Made by a program: the position numbers and the translations under genes. Below the pieces are notes generated by a model, which worked only from the letters and a program-made list of their open reading frames with translations, was not told the origin of the DNA and did not search any database. Of a stretch of DNA of 64,000 nucleotides, positions 8,810-17,144 are shown piece after piece. Position 1 is the stretch's first letter; the number at the start of each line of letters is the position of its first letter. This DNA is from JANQRZ01 sp965214485 (lineage in GTDB: Bacteria; Bacteroidota; Rhodothermia; Rhodothermales; JANQRZ01): positions 1 through 64,000 of the forward strand of contig CBDCBW010000002.1 in NCBI GenBank assembly GCA_965214485.1, given 5' to 3'.

Positions 8810-9784
8810 CTATTCCTCGCCGTAGCTGAACGAGTCCTGGAACGTCCCGTCCTGCCGGTGAAGGACGAGGCGGCCGGCGGCTCCCGCTTTCGCCCGCTCC
8901 CGCCCGGCGCTGACGGCCTCGGACTTGGTGGCGTGGACGCTCGTGGCGCGGGTGCTTCCCTCCTTCTCCACCGCCCACCCCTCCTCGTGCGGGACGACGT
9001 GGTAGACCGGCGCGTCCGAAACCGGCGCGTCCGAAACCGGCGCGTCCGAAACCGGCGCGCTCGACGCCTTGGTGTCCGATGCCTCTGAGGGTTCTTTCGG
9101 CTTGGAGGGGTTCTTCGGCTTGGACGGGTTCTTCGGCTTGGGTTGCCTCGGCGCTTTCGGTGCGGGCGCAGCGGCCTTCGGTGCGGGGGCGGCCTTCGCC
9201 CTGGCGGCCGCGGTGCGCTGCTTGGTGAGCGTGTCCACCTTGTCCGAGAGCGAGGCGACGCGCCTGATGAGGTCCTGCACCTCGTCGTGCGTCGGCACGT
9301 TGAGGCGGTGGAGGACGCCCTCGATGGAGTCCTCGACGAGGCGCTGTACCTGGGCCTCGGCGGCCTCGGTCCACGCGAGCGGCTTCTGGCTGAGGCTCCC
9401 CGCCGCCGCCTTCGCGCCCTCCACCGCGCCCCCGGCGGTCTTCGACGCGGCCGTCAGCTTCTTGCGGCTCTCCTGCTCCCAAACCTCGCCCTTCTGCACG
9501 AGCGACTGGAACATCTCGGCCCCGATCTCCTCCACCGTCGAGAGCGCGCCGATGCCCGCCATCCACACCTCGCGCGCGGTGTCGGCAACGCCCGCCGGGA
9601 AGTCGAGCAGGTCGGGCAGGCTCGGGAGGCTGGGCAGTCCGTCGAGCAGCCCGCCGGTCTTTCTCGTCGCGGTCCTCGCCGGAGCGGTTTTCTTCGTGCC
9701 CGCCTTCGGGCTGGAGGCGTCGGCGGCACCGGGGACCTTGCTCTTCTTTTTCTTGGTGACGATGGTGACTTTCTTCTTAGCCAT
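8810..9784 (-). CDS. Phasin-like granule protein fused to a DUF2188 domain
   Basis: 324 residues. A lysine-rich start (AKKKVTIVTKKKKSK) is followed by a phasin-type amphipathic helical region (about 60-190: FPAGVADTAREVWMAGIGALS, FQSLVQKGEVWEQESRKKL, and VPTHDEVQDLIRRVASLSDKV as predicted coiled coil). Then come a PKPKNPSKPKNPSKPKEPS linker and three copies of APVSD encoded by a 15-bp tandem repeat. The end (YHVVPHEEGWAVEKEGS...SYG) resembles DUF2188, a short beta/alpha domain. Phasins coat polyhydroxyalkanoate or lipid granules. ATG at 9784 is chosen over an in-frame ATG 25 codons upstream because conserved sequence begins there. The DUF2188 fusion is unusual. Confidence 0.75.
   Translation of the reverse strand: MAKKKVTIVTKKKKSKVPGAADASSPKAGTKKTAPARTATRKTGGLLDGLPSLPSLPDLLDFPAGVADTAREVWMAGIGALSTVEEIGAEMFQSLVQKGEVWEQESRKKLTAASKTAGGAVEGAKAAAGSLSQKPLAWTEAAEAQVQRLVEDSIEGVLHRLNVPTHDEVQDLIRRVASLSDKVDTLTKQRTAAARAKAAPAPKAAAPAPKAPRQPKPKNPSKPKNPSKPKEPSEASDTKASSAPVSDAPVSDAPVSDAPVYHVVPHEEGWAVEKEGSTRATSVHATKSEAVSAGRERAKAGAAGRLVLHRQDGTFQDSFSYGEE
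9006..9062. repeat. 15-bp coding tandem repeat (APVSD)
   Basis: ACCGGCGCGTCCGAA is repeated about 3.7 times inside the phasin-like gene and encodes the repeated pentapeptide APVSD between the linker and the DUF2188 domain. The unit is a multiple of three, so copy-number change keeps the frame. Confidence 0.8.
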
Positions 9785-10100
9785 GTCGGGAGGGGGATTG
9801 GGTGTGGGTGTGTGGAGGTGAGGGTGGGATGGAATGAACGCGAATGCCCGTGCTCTCACACGCTCACCCCGCTGTGCATCACGCCCTCAGAGTTCGCAGC
9901 CGTTCGTAGCCCGTTAGTGATCTTCATAAACAGGCTCTCAGTGCTGCGACACGAGCAGAATGACGGGTAGATCGGCGTGTTCGGGTGCTGCGAGTCAAGG
10001 CGACCGAGGAGCTAGATGCACCGCATCGGGCGACGAGGTCAACGCTGACGCGCGGCGCACGGGCTGCCGAGAGCCTGTCAGAATCGAGTTGTCGTAGCAC
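9785..10100. other. Intergenic stretch without recognised gene
   Basis: No convincing ORF. It holds a split inverted repeat, CAGGCTCTC (9931-9939) facing GAGAGCCTG (10069-10077), about 130 bp apart. This could be the tips of a small decayed element, but no transposase remnant is visible. Confidence 0.4.
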
Positions 10101-10538
10101 TCAGTACGTTTTCTCCATGCGCGAGGCCACGTCGCCCATCCCGTTGAGGACGCCCATGTTCGCCATGATCTTGAGCTTCGCGCCCTCGATCCGGTAGTCG
10201 GGCGAGGTGAGGGCACCGAGCGGAGTCATTTCGCCCTTGTCGAGCGCGACCCAGACGTGGTACGGCGCGGTGGCGCGGGCGAGGCAGGCGGCCTTGTCGA
10301 ACGGGTCGTCGCGGAAGTCGGGGTCGCCTGCGTCCTCGACCCACAACTGCACGTCGGTCACCTCGCCGTCCTCGAACGTGTAGGAGACCTCGATGTCTTC
10401 GCCGTTCGGGTGGCCCAGGCAGCGGAGCACGATGGTCTTGGAGAACGAGCCGGCGGCTTTCTTGAAGGTGGGGTCTTCGTTGAGCGCTTCGACGTAGGCT
10501 TCGACGAACTCAGGGGTCCAGTATCGGGGGGCAGCCAT
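10101..10538 (-). CDS. SCP2-like (sterol carrier) domain protein
   Basis: 145 residues. The sequence begins WTPEFVEAYVEALNEDPTFKKAAG, has an internal VSYTFEDGEVTDVQLWVEDAG strand pair, and ends EGAKLKIMANMGVLNGMGDVASRM. This is the layout of bacterial SCP2-like lipid-binding proteins, in which the final helix closes the cavity. It is probably a cytosolic lipid or acyl-CoA binder, in keeping with the lipid-storage genes nearby. ATG at 10538 is chosen because residues upstream in that frame are an unrelated hydrophobic run. Function beyond lipid binding is not visible. Confidence 0.65.
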   Translation of the reverse strand: MAAPRYWTPEFVEAYVEALNEDPTFKKAAGSFSKTIVLRCLGHPNGEDIEVSYTFEDGEVTDVQLWVEDAGDPDFRDDPFDKAACLARATAPYHVWVALDKGEMTPLGALTSPDYRIEGAKLKIMANMGVLNGMGDVASRMEKTY

Positions 10539-10711
10539 GGCGAGGAGAGGGATGGGAAGGACGGCTAAGAATAGCAGCGCCGCCCCAACCGATGCAACGC
10601 GCAGCCGAAGAAAAGCACACACATCCTTAACACCGTTAACAGAACCGATGCCGCCCTGCGTCATTTCATGCCGCACACCGACGAACCCTCTCTCCTCCCG
10701 ATCCCGATCCC

Positions 10712-10882
10712 ATGCCGAACCTTTCGCTCTCCAAGCGCCTCCTCTGGGTCGCCGTCACCACGGTCGCCTCTCCCCTGGCGCTCCTCTACTTCCTCCGTTC
10801 CGAGGCCCCCTCGCGCCCCCTCGACGTAAGCGTCGCCAACGACGACCTCTACGCCGACCTCTTCGACGGGCAGATGAACTGA
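10712..10882 (+). CDS. Small single-pass membrane protein (56 aa)
   Basis: ATG at 10712 opens a 56-codon frame ending TGA at 10880-10882. It starts MPNLSLSKRLLW, has one hydrophobic stretch (VAVTTVASPLALLYFL, residues about 13-28) and an acidic tail (ANDDLYADLFDG). Codon use (third-position G/C) matches neighbouring genes, and the positive residues before the helix suit an N-in topology. No family recognised. Confidence 0.5.
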   Translation: MPNLSLSKRLLWVAVTTVASPLALLYFLRSEAPSRPLDVSVANDDLYADLFDGQMN

Positions 10883-10891
10883 CCGACTGAC

Positions 10892-10922
10892 GCCGAGCGT
10901 GACGCAAAGCGTGACGCTCGGC
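10892..10922 (+). terminator. Hairpin after the small membrane protein gene
   Basis: GCCGAGCGT and ACGCTCGGC pair across a 13-base loop, ten bases after the stop codon. There is no T-tract, so intrinsic termination is uncertain. Confidence 0.3.
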
Positions 10923-11112
10923 GCGCCGGACCTCTCGCCCGAGGACTTGCGGCGGCCCGGTACATCTGCGCCCGAGCGCGAGCGATGCCTGCTGAGCGTC
11001 GCGCCTCGCGATGGCGAGTCCCTCTTTCATCGCCGGCTCCGTCGGCAGTTCGGCCCAGGGCCTGCTCTGCCAGGCCGGAGCCCGGCGGCTCGATTGGAAG
11101 GGGAGCGGGATG

Positions 11113-11197
11113 TAGGGGGAGCGGGAGTCGAACCCGCACGGGCTGTTCGGCCCACAGCATTTTAAGTGCCGTGTGTCTACCATTCCACCATCCCCCC
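11113..11197 (-). tRNA. tRNA-Leu (anticodon TAA)
   Basis: On the minus strand the acceptor strand GGGGGGA (11197-11191) pairs with TCCCCCT (11120-11114). The anticodon arm is CGGCA-CTTAAAA-TGCTG with anticodon TAA. There is a long variable arm (GTGGGCC...), as expected of class II tRNA-Leu, and the T arm is GCGGG-TTCGACT-CCCGC. The first pair is G:U. The 3' CCA is not encoded (ACA follows). Confidence 0.93.
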
Positions 11198-11278
11198 AAG
11201 CCCATGCGGGCGGGCTGCAACCTACTCCGTAGGCACGCCTTCGCGCAACCCCGCGGCGACGGGGGATCGCCCCAATGG

Positions 11279-11286
11279 TATCTTCG
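11279..11286 (+). promoter_or_regulatory. Promoter element overlapping the cytidine deaminase start region
   Basis: TATCTTCG ends seven bases before the ATG at 11293. If this is the -7 box, the transcript would begin at or next to the start codon, making the mRNA essentially leaderless. Confidence 0.4.
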
Positions 11287-11292
11287 GCGGGC

Positions 11293-12090
11293 ATGAGCGC
11301 CCCCGCCGACTCCGCCTCTGTCCTCGCCGTTTTGCGCGCCCGCGCGGGCGCGGCGGCGGCGTTCGCCCGCGTGCCGTACTCGGGCGAGCCGGTCGGGGCC
11401 GCCTTGCTGCTTGCGGACGGGCGGTGGGTGGCGGGGGTGCGGGTCGAGAGCGCGTCGTATCCGCTCACGATCCCGGCGCTCGTCGGGGGTTGGGTGACGG
11501 CGACGGCCGGGGGCCGGCGCGACGTGCGGGCGGCTGCGCTCAGCCGGAGGTTCGACGCGGGCGCGGCGGCGTGGCTCGGGGCGGCGCTCGGGGTGGAGGT
11601 CTCCGCCGAGGAGGCCGAGGCGGTCGTGTTCGGGCCGGAGCCGCTGCCGGGTGTCGGGGAGCGCTGGAGGCCGCTGCTCGAGGCGGCGGTGCCCGAGGAC
11701 GCGGCGGCGGGGATTCGCCTCGCCCGGCAGGCCGCCGAGCGGGCGCACGTCCCCGAGTCGGGGTTCCGGGTGGGGTGCGTGCTGGAGACGGAAGGCGGGG
11801 CCCTCGTGCCGGGGTGCAACGTCGAGCACCCGGACTGGACGCGCGGGCTGTGCGCCGAGCGGGTCGCCATTGCGACGGCTGCGGCCTACGGCCTGGGGGC
11901 GGTCCGCCGCGCCTTTCTCTCGTGCCCTGCTGACGAGGGCGGGACGCCGTGCGGCGCGTGCCGCCAACTCTTGGCAGAGTACCTTCCCGGCGTCGCGCTC
12001 GTGATGGACCGGGGGGCGGCCGCGCCGGAGACCACCACGCCGGAGGCGCTTCTCCCGCAGTTCTTCACCGGCGGCTCGCTGCGGCTGTGA
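11293..12090 (+). CDS. cdd: Two-domain cytidine deaminase, catalytic domain at C-terminus
   Basis: 265 residues, the size of the dimeric two-domain (E. coli-like) class. The C-terminal half has the full zinc site: GCNVEHPDWTRGLC187-A-E189 and PC220-GAC223, with the substrate-binding N176. The N-terminal half (residues 15-110) retains the fold start VPYSGEPVGAALLLADGRWV and VESASYPLTIPAL but has lost the C-A-E and PCxxC motifs. In the E. coli enzyme the N-terminal domain is catalytic and the C-terminal one degenerate; here the order is reversed. It hydrolyses cytidine and deoxycytidine to uridine forms in pyrimidine salvage. ATG at 11293 is preferred over one at 11275. Confidence 0.85.
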   Translation: MSAPADSASVLAVLRARAGAAAAFARVPYSGEPVGAALLLADGRWVAGVRVESASYPLTIPALVGGWVTATAGGRRDVRAAALSRRFDAGAAAWLGAALGVEVSAEEAEAVVFGPEPLPGVGERWRPLLEAAVPEDAAAGIRLARQAAERAHVPESGFRVGCVLETEGGALVPGCNVEHPDWTRGLCAERVAIATAAAYGLGAVRRAFLSCPADEGGTPCGACRQLLAEYLPGVALVMDRGAAAPETTTPEALLPQFFTGGSLRL

Positions 12091-12156
12091 ACAGCGAGCG
12101 GCAGCGCCCGTATGAGCGCCCCGCCCGCCCCCCACACTCACCCTCGCCCGCTCCCC

Positions 12157-13101
12157 ATGCTCGTTCACGTCGGCGTGCTTTTGCTGGGGCTGGTGATCCT
12201 CTACTTCGGCGCGGAGTGGCTCATCAAAGGCGCGTCGAGCCTCGCGGTCGGGTTCGGGATTCCGCCGCTGGTCGTCGGGCTGACGGTGGTGGCGCTGGGG
12301 ACGAGCCTGCCGGAGTTCATGACCAACTTCATCGCGGCGCTCAGCGGCAACGACGGCCTCGCCCTCGGCAACATCGTCGGGTCGAACATCGCCAACGTCG
12401 GGCTGATCCTGGGGACGAGCGCCCTGCTCGTCCCGCTGGCCGTCGCGCCCTCGACGCTCAAGCGCGAGTACCCGATCATGCTCGGCGTCCTCGTCGCCTT
12501 CTACGTGCTCGCCCTCAACGGCGTCATCGGGCGGTTCGACGGGGTGCTGCTGCTCGCCGGGCTGGCGGGGTTCCTCGGGTATCTCGTGCGCGACGTGCGC
12601 CGCCGGGGCGTCGGGGCCGGCGAGGTCATGGCTTCGCCGGAGCTGACGATGCCGGCGTGGAAGAAGGCGCTCCTGCTGGGCACCGGCATCGTCGGCCTCG
12701 CGCTCGGCGCACACCTGATGGTCACCTCGGCGGTCGCCATCGCGGAGGTCTTCGGGATCGACCCGGTGGTCGTCGGGCTGACGGTGGTGGCGGTGGGGAC
12801 GAGCCTGCCGGAGCTGGCAGCCTCGCTGGTCGGCGTCTTCCGCAACGAGACGGACCTCGCGGTGGGCAACGTGATCGGCTCGAACCTGCTCAACGTGCTC
12901 TTCGTCGTCGGGACGGTCGCGCTCGTGCGGCCGCTCGGCGTGGACGCGGAGTCGCTAGCGATCCACTTCCCGGTGATGATCGGGTTCGGGCTGCTGATCC
13001 TGCTGGCGTGGTTCGGGGGCGAGCTGAAGCGCTGGCACGGGGTCCTGCTGCTGGTGGCGTTCGTCGGGTACATGGCCTACCTCGTCGACTCGCAGCTCTA
13101 G
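12157..13101 (+). CDS. Calcium/sodium antiporter (CaCA family)
   Basis: 314 residues of mostly transmembrane helix. It has the two inverted Na/Ca-exchanger repeats with signature motifs GTSLPEFMTNFIAALSGN...GNIVGSNIANVG (about residues 48-85) and GTSLPELAASLVGVFRNE...GNVIGSNLLNVL (about 212-248). The acidic residues in the two GTSLPE motifs bind the transported cation. It exchanges Na+ or H+ for Ca2+ across the inner membrane (YrbG-type). ATG at 12157 is chosen because the first helix begins directly after it. Confidence 0.9.
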   Translation: MLVHVGVLLLGLVILYFGAEWLIKGASSLAVGFGIPPLVVGLTVVALGTSLPEFMTNFIAALSGNDGLALGNIVGSNIANVGLILGTSALLVPLAVAPSTLKREYPIMLGVLVAFYVLALNGVIGRFDGVLLLAGLAGFLGYLVRDVRRRGVGAGEVMASPELTMPAWKKALLLGTGIVGLALGAHLMVTSAVAIAEVFGIDPVVVGLTVVAVGTSLPELAASLVGVFRNETDLAVGNVIGSNLLNVLFVVGTVALVRPLGVDAESLAIHFPVMIGFGLLILLAWFGGELKRWHGVLLLVAFVGYMAYLVDSQL

Positions 13102-13149
13102 CCGGGTCGGGGTGGGCGCGGGCCTTCCGCTCGTCGGCGGACGGGCGTA

Positions 13150-13157
13150 TACTTTCG
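13150..13157 (+). promoter_or_regulatory. Promoter element of the subtilisin-like protease gene
   Basis: TACTTTCG, within GTATACTTTCGCC, lies 22 bases before the ATG at 13179 and matches the TAnnTTnG pattern. Confidence 0.4.
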
Positions 13158-13178
13158 CCTCGCCTTCCCCGAACCCTC

Positions 13179-14822
13179 ATGCGCGCTCTCGTCTTTCTCC
13201 TTCTGGCCTCCGCGCTCGCCCCCTGCGCCGGGGCCCAACCGGACGCCTCGCCGGTCAAGGTCTGGATCTTCCTGGAGCCCCAACCGGCGGACGCCGCACG
13301 CGGCGCGGCCTCCGGCCCGGTCTCGTCCGACCCAGCCTCGGTGGTGCCGCGCGCGGCCGAGCGCCGCCGCCTGCGTGGGAGCCGGACGCCGAGCGCCGAC
13401 GCGCCGGTGAGCACCGGGCACCTCGACCGGCTCCGGGCGCTCGGCGTCGAGCCCATCGTGACGAGCCGGTGGTTCCACGCCGTGAGCGCGGTCCTCACCC
13501 CGGCGCAGGCCGAAGCCGTGCGGGCGCTGCCGTTCGTGCGCGGGCTGCAACCCGTCGGGCGAATGGTGACCGAGCGGCGGCCCCCCGAGCCGGTCTCCCC
13601 GGTCCGGCTCATCGACTACGGCGCGTCGGCGCTCCAGCTCGACCTGATCAACGCCCGGACGCCGATCGAGGACGGGTTCGTCGGCGAGGGCGTCGTCGTC
13701 GGGTTCCTCGACACGACGTTCGACTTCGAGCATCCGGCGCTCGCGCCGATTCTAGCCTCGGGGCGGCTGCTCGGCACGATGGACTTCACCGGGCAGACGC
13801 AGAGCAGCACGCACGGGCTGTCGGTCGCCTCGGTCGCCGTCGGGTTCGACGACGGCGACCTCGTCGGGCCGGGCTTCGGCGCGAGTGTGCTCGCCGCGAC
13901 GACCGAGTACGCCCCCTCCGAGACGCACCAGGAGGAGGACTTCTTCGTCGCCGGCTTGGAGTGGCTCGAGGCCAACGGGGCCGACGTGGTCAACGTCTCG
14001 CTCGGGTACTCGACCTTCGACGCGGGCGAGGGCGACTTCACCTACGCCGACCTCGACGGCAACACGACCCTCGTCACGCGCGCCGCCGACCGTGCCGCTG
14101 CGCTCGGCGTGGTCGTCGTGACGAGCGCGGGCAACGAGGGCAACTCGGACTGGCGGTTCATCACCGCCCCCGCCGACGCCGACTCGGTGATCGCCGTCGG
14201 CGCGGTGCGCTCGGACTCGACGAAGGCCGGCTTCTCCTCGGTCGGCCCGACCGCCGACGGGCGGACCAAGCCCGACGTGGTGGCGCTGGGCTCGCAGGCG
14301 GCGGTTGCGCGTGCCGACGGCGGCTACGGCACGAGCAGCGGCACGTCGTTCTCGGCGCCGGCGGTGGCCGGCGTAGTCGCGCAGATCCTCCAGGCCAACC
14401 CGTCGCTCGGCCCCATCGAGGTGCGCGAGCTGCTGCGCCGGACGGCGAGCCAGTCGGACGCGCCGGACAATGAGCGCGGGTGGGGCGTCGTTAATGCCGC
14501 AGCCGCCGTGCAGGAGGCCCTCGCCCTCGCCGGCGAGGAGCCCGGCGCACTCGCCGCCGCGCCGGTCTCGGTCCCGAGCTACCTCCTGCCGAGCGGCACC
14601 CGGAGCCTCACGGTCGACCTCGCGGGCGCGCCCGCGCCGGACCGCGTCGCGCTCTACGACGTGCTCGGCCGCCGCGTCGCGGACCTCGCCCCGCTCGGCA
14701 GCGCGCTGCGCGGCGGGCGGACGCAGGTGCGGATCGCGCTGCCCGCCCTCCGCGCCGGGCTCTACTTCTACCGCCTCACCGGCGACGACTTCGAGGCCGG
14801 CGGGCGGCTCGTCCTTTTGTAA
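13179..14822 (+). CDS. Secreted S8 (subtilisin-like) serine protease with type IX sorting tail
   Basis: 547 residues. A signal peptide (residues 1-19, ending CAGAQ) is followed by a propeptide-like region and the S8 domain with its triad D178 (VVVGFLDTTFDFEHP), H212 (STHGLSVAS) and S390 (GTSFSAPAVAG); N319 in SAGNEGN is the oxyanion residue. The last ~80 residues (VALYDVLGRRVADLAP...AGLYFYRLTGDDFEAGGRLVLL) are a Bacteroidota C-terminal sorting domain, so the enzyme is expected to cross the outer membrane through the type IX system. It probably degrades proteins outside the cell. Confidence 0.9.
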   Translation: MRALVFLLLASALAPCAGAQPDASPVKVWIFLEPQPADAARGAASGPVSSDPASVVPRAAERRRLRGSRTPSADAPVSTGHLDRLRALGVEPIVTSRWFHAVSAVLTPAQAEAVRALPFVRGLQPVGRMVTERRPPEPVSPVRLIDYGASALQLDLINARTPIEDGFVGEGVVVGFLDTTFDFEHPALAPILASGRLLGTMDFTGQTQSSTHGLSVASVAVGFDDGDLVGPGFGASVLAATTEYAPSETHQEEDFFVAGLEWLEANGADVVNVSLGYSTFDAGEGDFTYADLDGNTTLVTRAADRAAALGVVVVTSAGNEGNSDWRFITAPADADSVIAVGAVRSDSTKAGFSSVGPTADGRTKPDVVALGSQAAVARADGGYGTSSGTSFSAPAVAGVVAQILQANPSLGPIEVRELLRRTASQSDAPDNERGWGVVNAAAAVQEALALAGEEPGALAAAPVSVPSYLLPSGTRSLTVDLAGAPAPDRVALYDVLGRRVADLAPLGSALRGGRTQVRIALPALRAGLYFYRLTGDDFEAGGRLVLL

Positions 14823-14914
14823 GCCCATTTTGTAAGCCCGGAAGAGAATGGGGAGAGCGGCGGGGTCTCGGGCCTGCCGCTCTTCCGCCTTTCCCCGCCT
14901 CCGCTCCTCCCCGC

Positions 14915-17044
14915 ATGGACCTTTCGCTCAGCCACTCGCCCCTGCTGCTCGTCGGCTGCCTGCTCGCGGCGGCGGCCCTCACGTGGTGGACCTACGGGCG
15001 GAGCGTGCCGCGCGCGACGCCGGGCCGGCGGGCGGTGCTGATGGCGCTGCGGGGGGCGGCGCTGTTCCTCGTCCTCGTGCTCCTCTTCGAGCCGGTGCTC
15101 CGCCGCACCGAGGCGACCGAGGAGCCGCCGGTGCTCGCCGTGCTCGTCGACGGCAGCCGGAGCCTTGGGCGCGAGGACGGGACCGGCGAGGGGGCGGCAG
15201 CGGCCCGCGAGGCGCTCGGCCGGATTCCCGGCGTGGAGGGCGAGACGCGCTTCTACACCTTCGACGCCGAGGCCCGCCCCCTCACCGACCGCGACTCGGC
15301 GAGCTTCGACGGCGTGCGGACCGACATCGCCGCGGCGCTCCGCCGGGTCGAGGACGACCTCGACGAGCACAACCTGGGCGGGGTGCTCCTGATCTCGGAC
15401 GGGCGCTACAACACGGGCCGCAACCCGCTCTACCTCGCCGAGCGCTACGACGTGCCGATCTACACCGCCGTCGTCGGCGACACGACGCGGCAGCGCGACG
15501 TGCTGGTCGCCCGCGTGACGACGAACGAGATCGCCTACGCCGGCGTCGAGCTGCCGGTGCAGGTCGCCGTCCGCACCGACGGCTTCGGCGGCGAGCGCGC
15601 GGCGGTGTCGCTCTTCGAGCGCGGGCGACGCCTCGCCTCGCAGGCGGTCACCCTCCCCGAGGGCGGGGTCGAGGTGACCGCCGACCTGGCGTTCACGCCC
15701 GAGGCCGAGGGGCTGCACCGCTACACGGTCGCCGTCACCCGGTTCGACGGCGAGGTGACGCACGGCAACAACACCGAGTCCGTCGCCGTCCGCGTGCTCT
15801 CGAACAAACGCCGCCTGCTCCTCCTCGCCGCCGCGCCCGGCCCCGACCTCGCGGCGCTGCGGCAGGTCCTCGCGGGGGACCTGAACCTGGAGGTCGTCCC
15901 GCGCACGCAGCGCGGGCCGGGGACGTTCTACGAGGGCCGCCTCCCCGCGCCGGACGAGTTCGACGCGGTGGTCCTCGCCGGGTGGCCGGGCCGGGCCGCC
16001 GACCGGGCGTCGGCGCGGCGCGTAGCCGAGGCCGCCGAGGGCGGGATCCCGCTCCTCTTCCTCCTCACGCAGCAGACCGACCTCCCCGCGCTCCGCGCGG
16101 CTTTCGGCGACGCCCTTCCGGCGGTGCCCGACGTGGTCCGCACGACGTTCACCGAGGCCGCGCTCGTCCCGACGCCCGCCGGCGCGCTCCACCCGGTCCT
16201 GCAGATTCCGACGGTGCCGCCGGGCACGCTCGACCGGCTCCCGCCGGTGGCAGTCAGCGACAGCCGGTGGGCGGCCTCGCCCGACGCCCGCGTCTTGGCC
16301 ACCGTGCGCGTGCGCGGCATCCCGCTCGACGACCCGCTCCTGCTCGTCCGGCAGCGGGGCCGGAGCCGGTCCGCCGTGCTCCTCGCCGCCGGGACGTGGC
16401 GCTGGCAAAACGTCCCCGCCGACCTCGACGCCGTCGCGGGGTTCTACCCCGGCCTCGTCGAGAACCTGCTGCGGTGGCTGACGACGCGCGAGGACGACCG
16501 GCCCGTCCGCGTCCGCCCCGTGCGCTCGCTCTTCGGCCAGGGCGAGGCGGTGCAGTTCACCGGGCAGGTCTATGACGAGAGCCTCGCCCCGGTCCCCGAC
16601 GCCTCGGTGGGGCTCCGCATCACCGCGCCCGACGGGACGACCTCGCCCTTCACGATGCGCGCCGTCGGCCAGGGCCGCTACGCGCTCGACGCCGGGACGC
16701 TGCCCGAGGGCGACTACTCGTTCGCCGCCGAGGCCGAGCGCGCGGGCGTCGCGCTCGGCGAGGACCGCGGGGCGTTCGCCGTCGGCGCGCTCGCGCTCGA
16801 GTTCCGCGACACCCAGGCCGATGCCGGGCTGATGCGCGGCCTCGCCCGGCGCTCCGGCGGTGCCGTGATCGACCCCGCCGAGCTAGGCGAGCTGCCGGCG
16901 CGGCTCGCGGCGCACGGCTTCGGGCCGCGCGTCGTCGAGCAGGAGCACGAGACCGAGCTGTGGCACCTCGCGTGGCTGCTCGGCCTCGTCGTCGCGCTGC
17001 TCGCCGCCGAGTGGGTGCTCCGCAAGCGCGCCGGCATGGTCTGA
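14915..17044 (+). CDS. Membrane protein with vWA-like domain
   Basis: 709 residues. Two N-terminal transmembrane helices (about 9-25 and 42-60) precede a von Willebrand A-like segment (PVLAVLVDGSRSLG, GVLLISDGRYNTG). Beta-sandwich repeats follow (EIAYAGVELPVQVAVRTDGF, RVLSNKRRLLLLAAAPGPDL), then a C-terminal helix (WLLGLVVALLAAEWVL). The MIDAS motif is modified (DGSRS rather than DxSxS). Such proteins occur in Bacteroidota near secretion or envelope genes. Its role is unknown; most of the chain probably faces the periplasm. Confidence 0.7.
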   Translation: MDLSLSHSPLLLVGCLLAAAALTWWTYGRSVPRATPGRRAVLMALRGAALFLVLVLLFEPVLRRTEATEEPPVLAVLVDGSRSLGREDGTGEGAAAAREALGRIPGVEGETRFYTFDAEARPLTDRDSASFDGVRTDIAAALRRVEDDLDEHNLGGVLLISDGRYNTGRNPLYLAERYDVPIYTAVVGDTTRQRDVLVARVTTNEIAYAGVELPVQVAVRTDGFGGERAAVSLFERGRRLASQAVTLPEGGVEVTADLAFTPEAEGLHRYTVAVTRFDGEVTHGNNTESVAVRVLSNKRRLLLLAAAPGPDLAALRQVLAGDLNLEVVPRTQRGPGTFYEGRLPAPDEFDAVVLAGWPGRAADRASARRVAEAAEGGIPLLFLLTQQTDLPALRAAFGDALPAVPDVVRTTFTEAALVPTPAGALHPVLQIPTVPPGTLDRLPPVAVSDSRWAASPDARVLATVRVRGIPLDDPLLLVRQRGRSRSAVLLAAGTWRWQNVPADLDAVAGFYPGLVENLLRWLTTREDDRPVRVRPVRSLFGQGEAVQFTGQVYDESLAPVPDASVGLRITAPDGTTSPFTMRAVGQGRYALDAGTLPEGDYSFAAEAERAGVALGEDRGAFAVGALALEFRDTQADAGLMRGLARRSGGAVIDPAELGELPARLAAHGFGPRVVEQEHETELWHLAWLLGLVVALLAAEWVLRKRAGMV

Positions 17045-17058
17045 TGCCGAGCGGCCCG

Positions 17059-17144
17059 GCGTGCGGCGCTCAGGCGTGCGGCGCTCAGGCGTGCGGCGCT
17101 CAGGCGTGCGGCGCTCAGGCGTGCGGCGCTCAGGCGTGCGGCGC
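17059..17144. repeat. 15-bp tandem repeat over the AI-2E gene stop codon
   Basis: GCGTGCGGCGCTCAG runs five full times plus a partial copy. The stop codon of the minus-strand gene (17132-17130) is inside the array, and each unit carries the same in-frame TGA, so array length does not alter the protein. Confidence 0.9.

Noticed and set aside
9931..10077. Insertion sequence ends (CAGGCTCTC / GAGAGCCTG)
   Set aside because: The inverted repeat is only nine bases, with no transposase remnant or target duplication.
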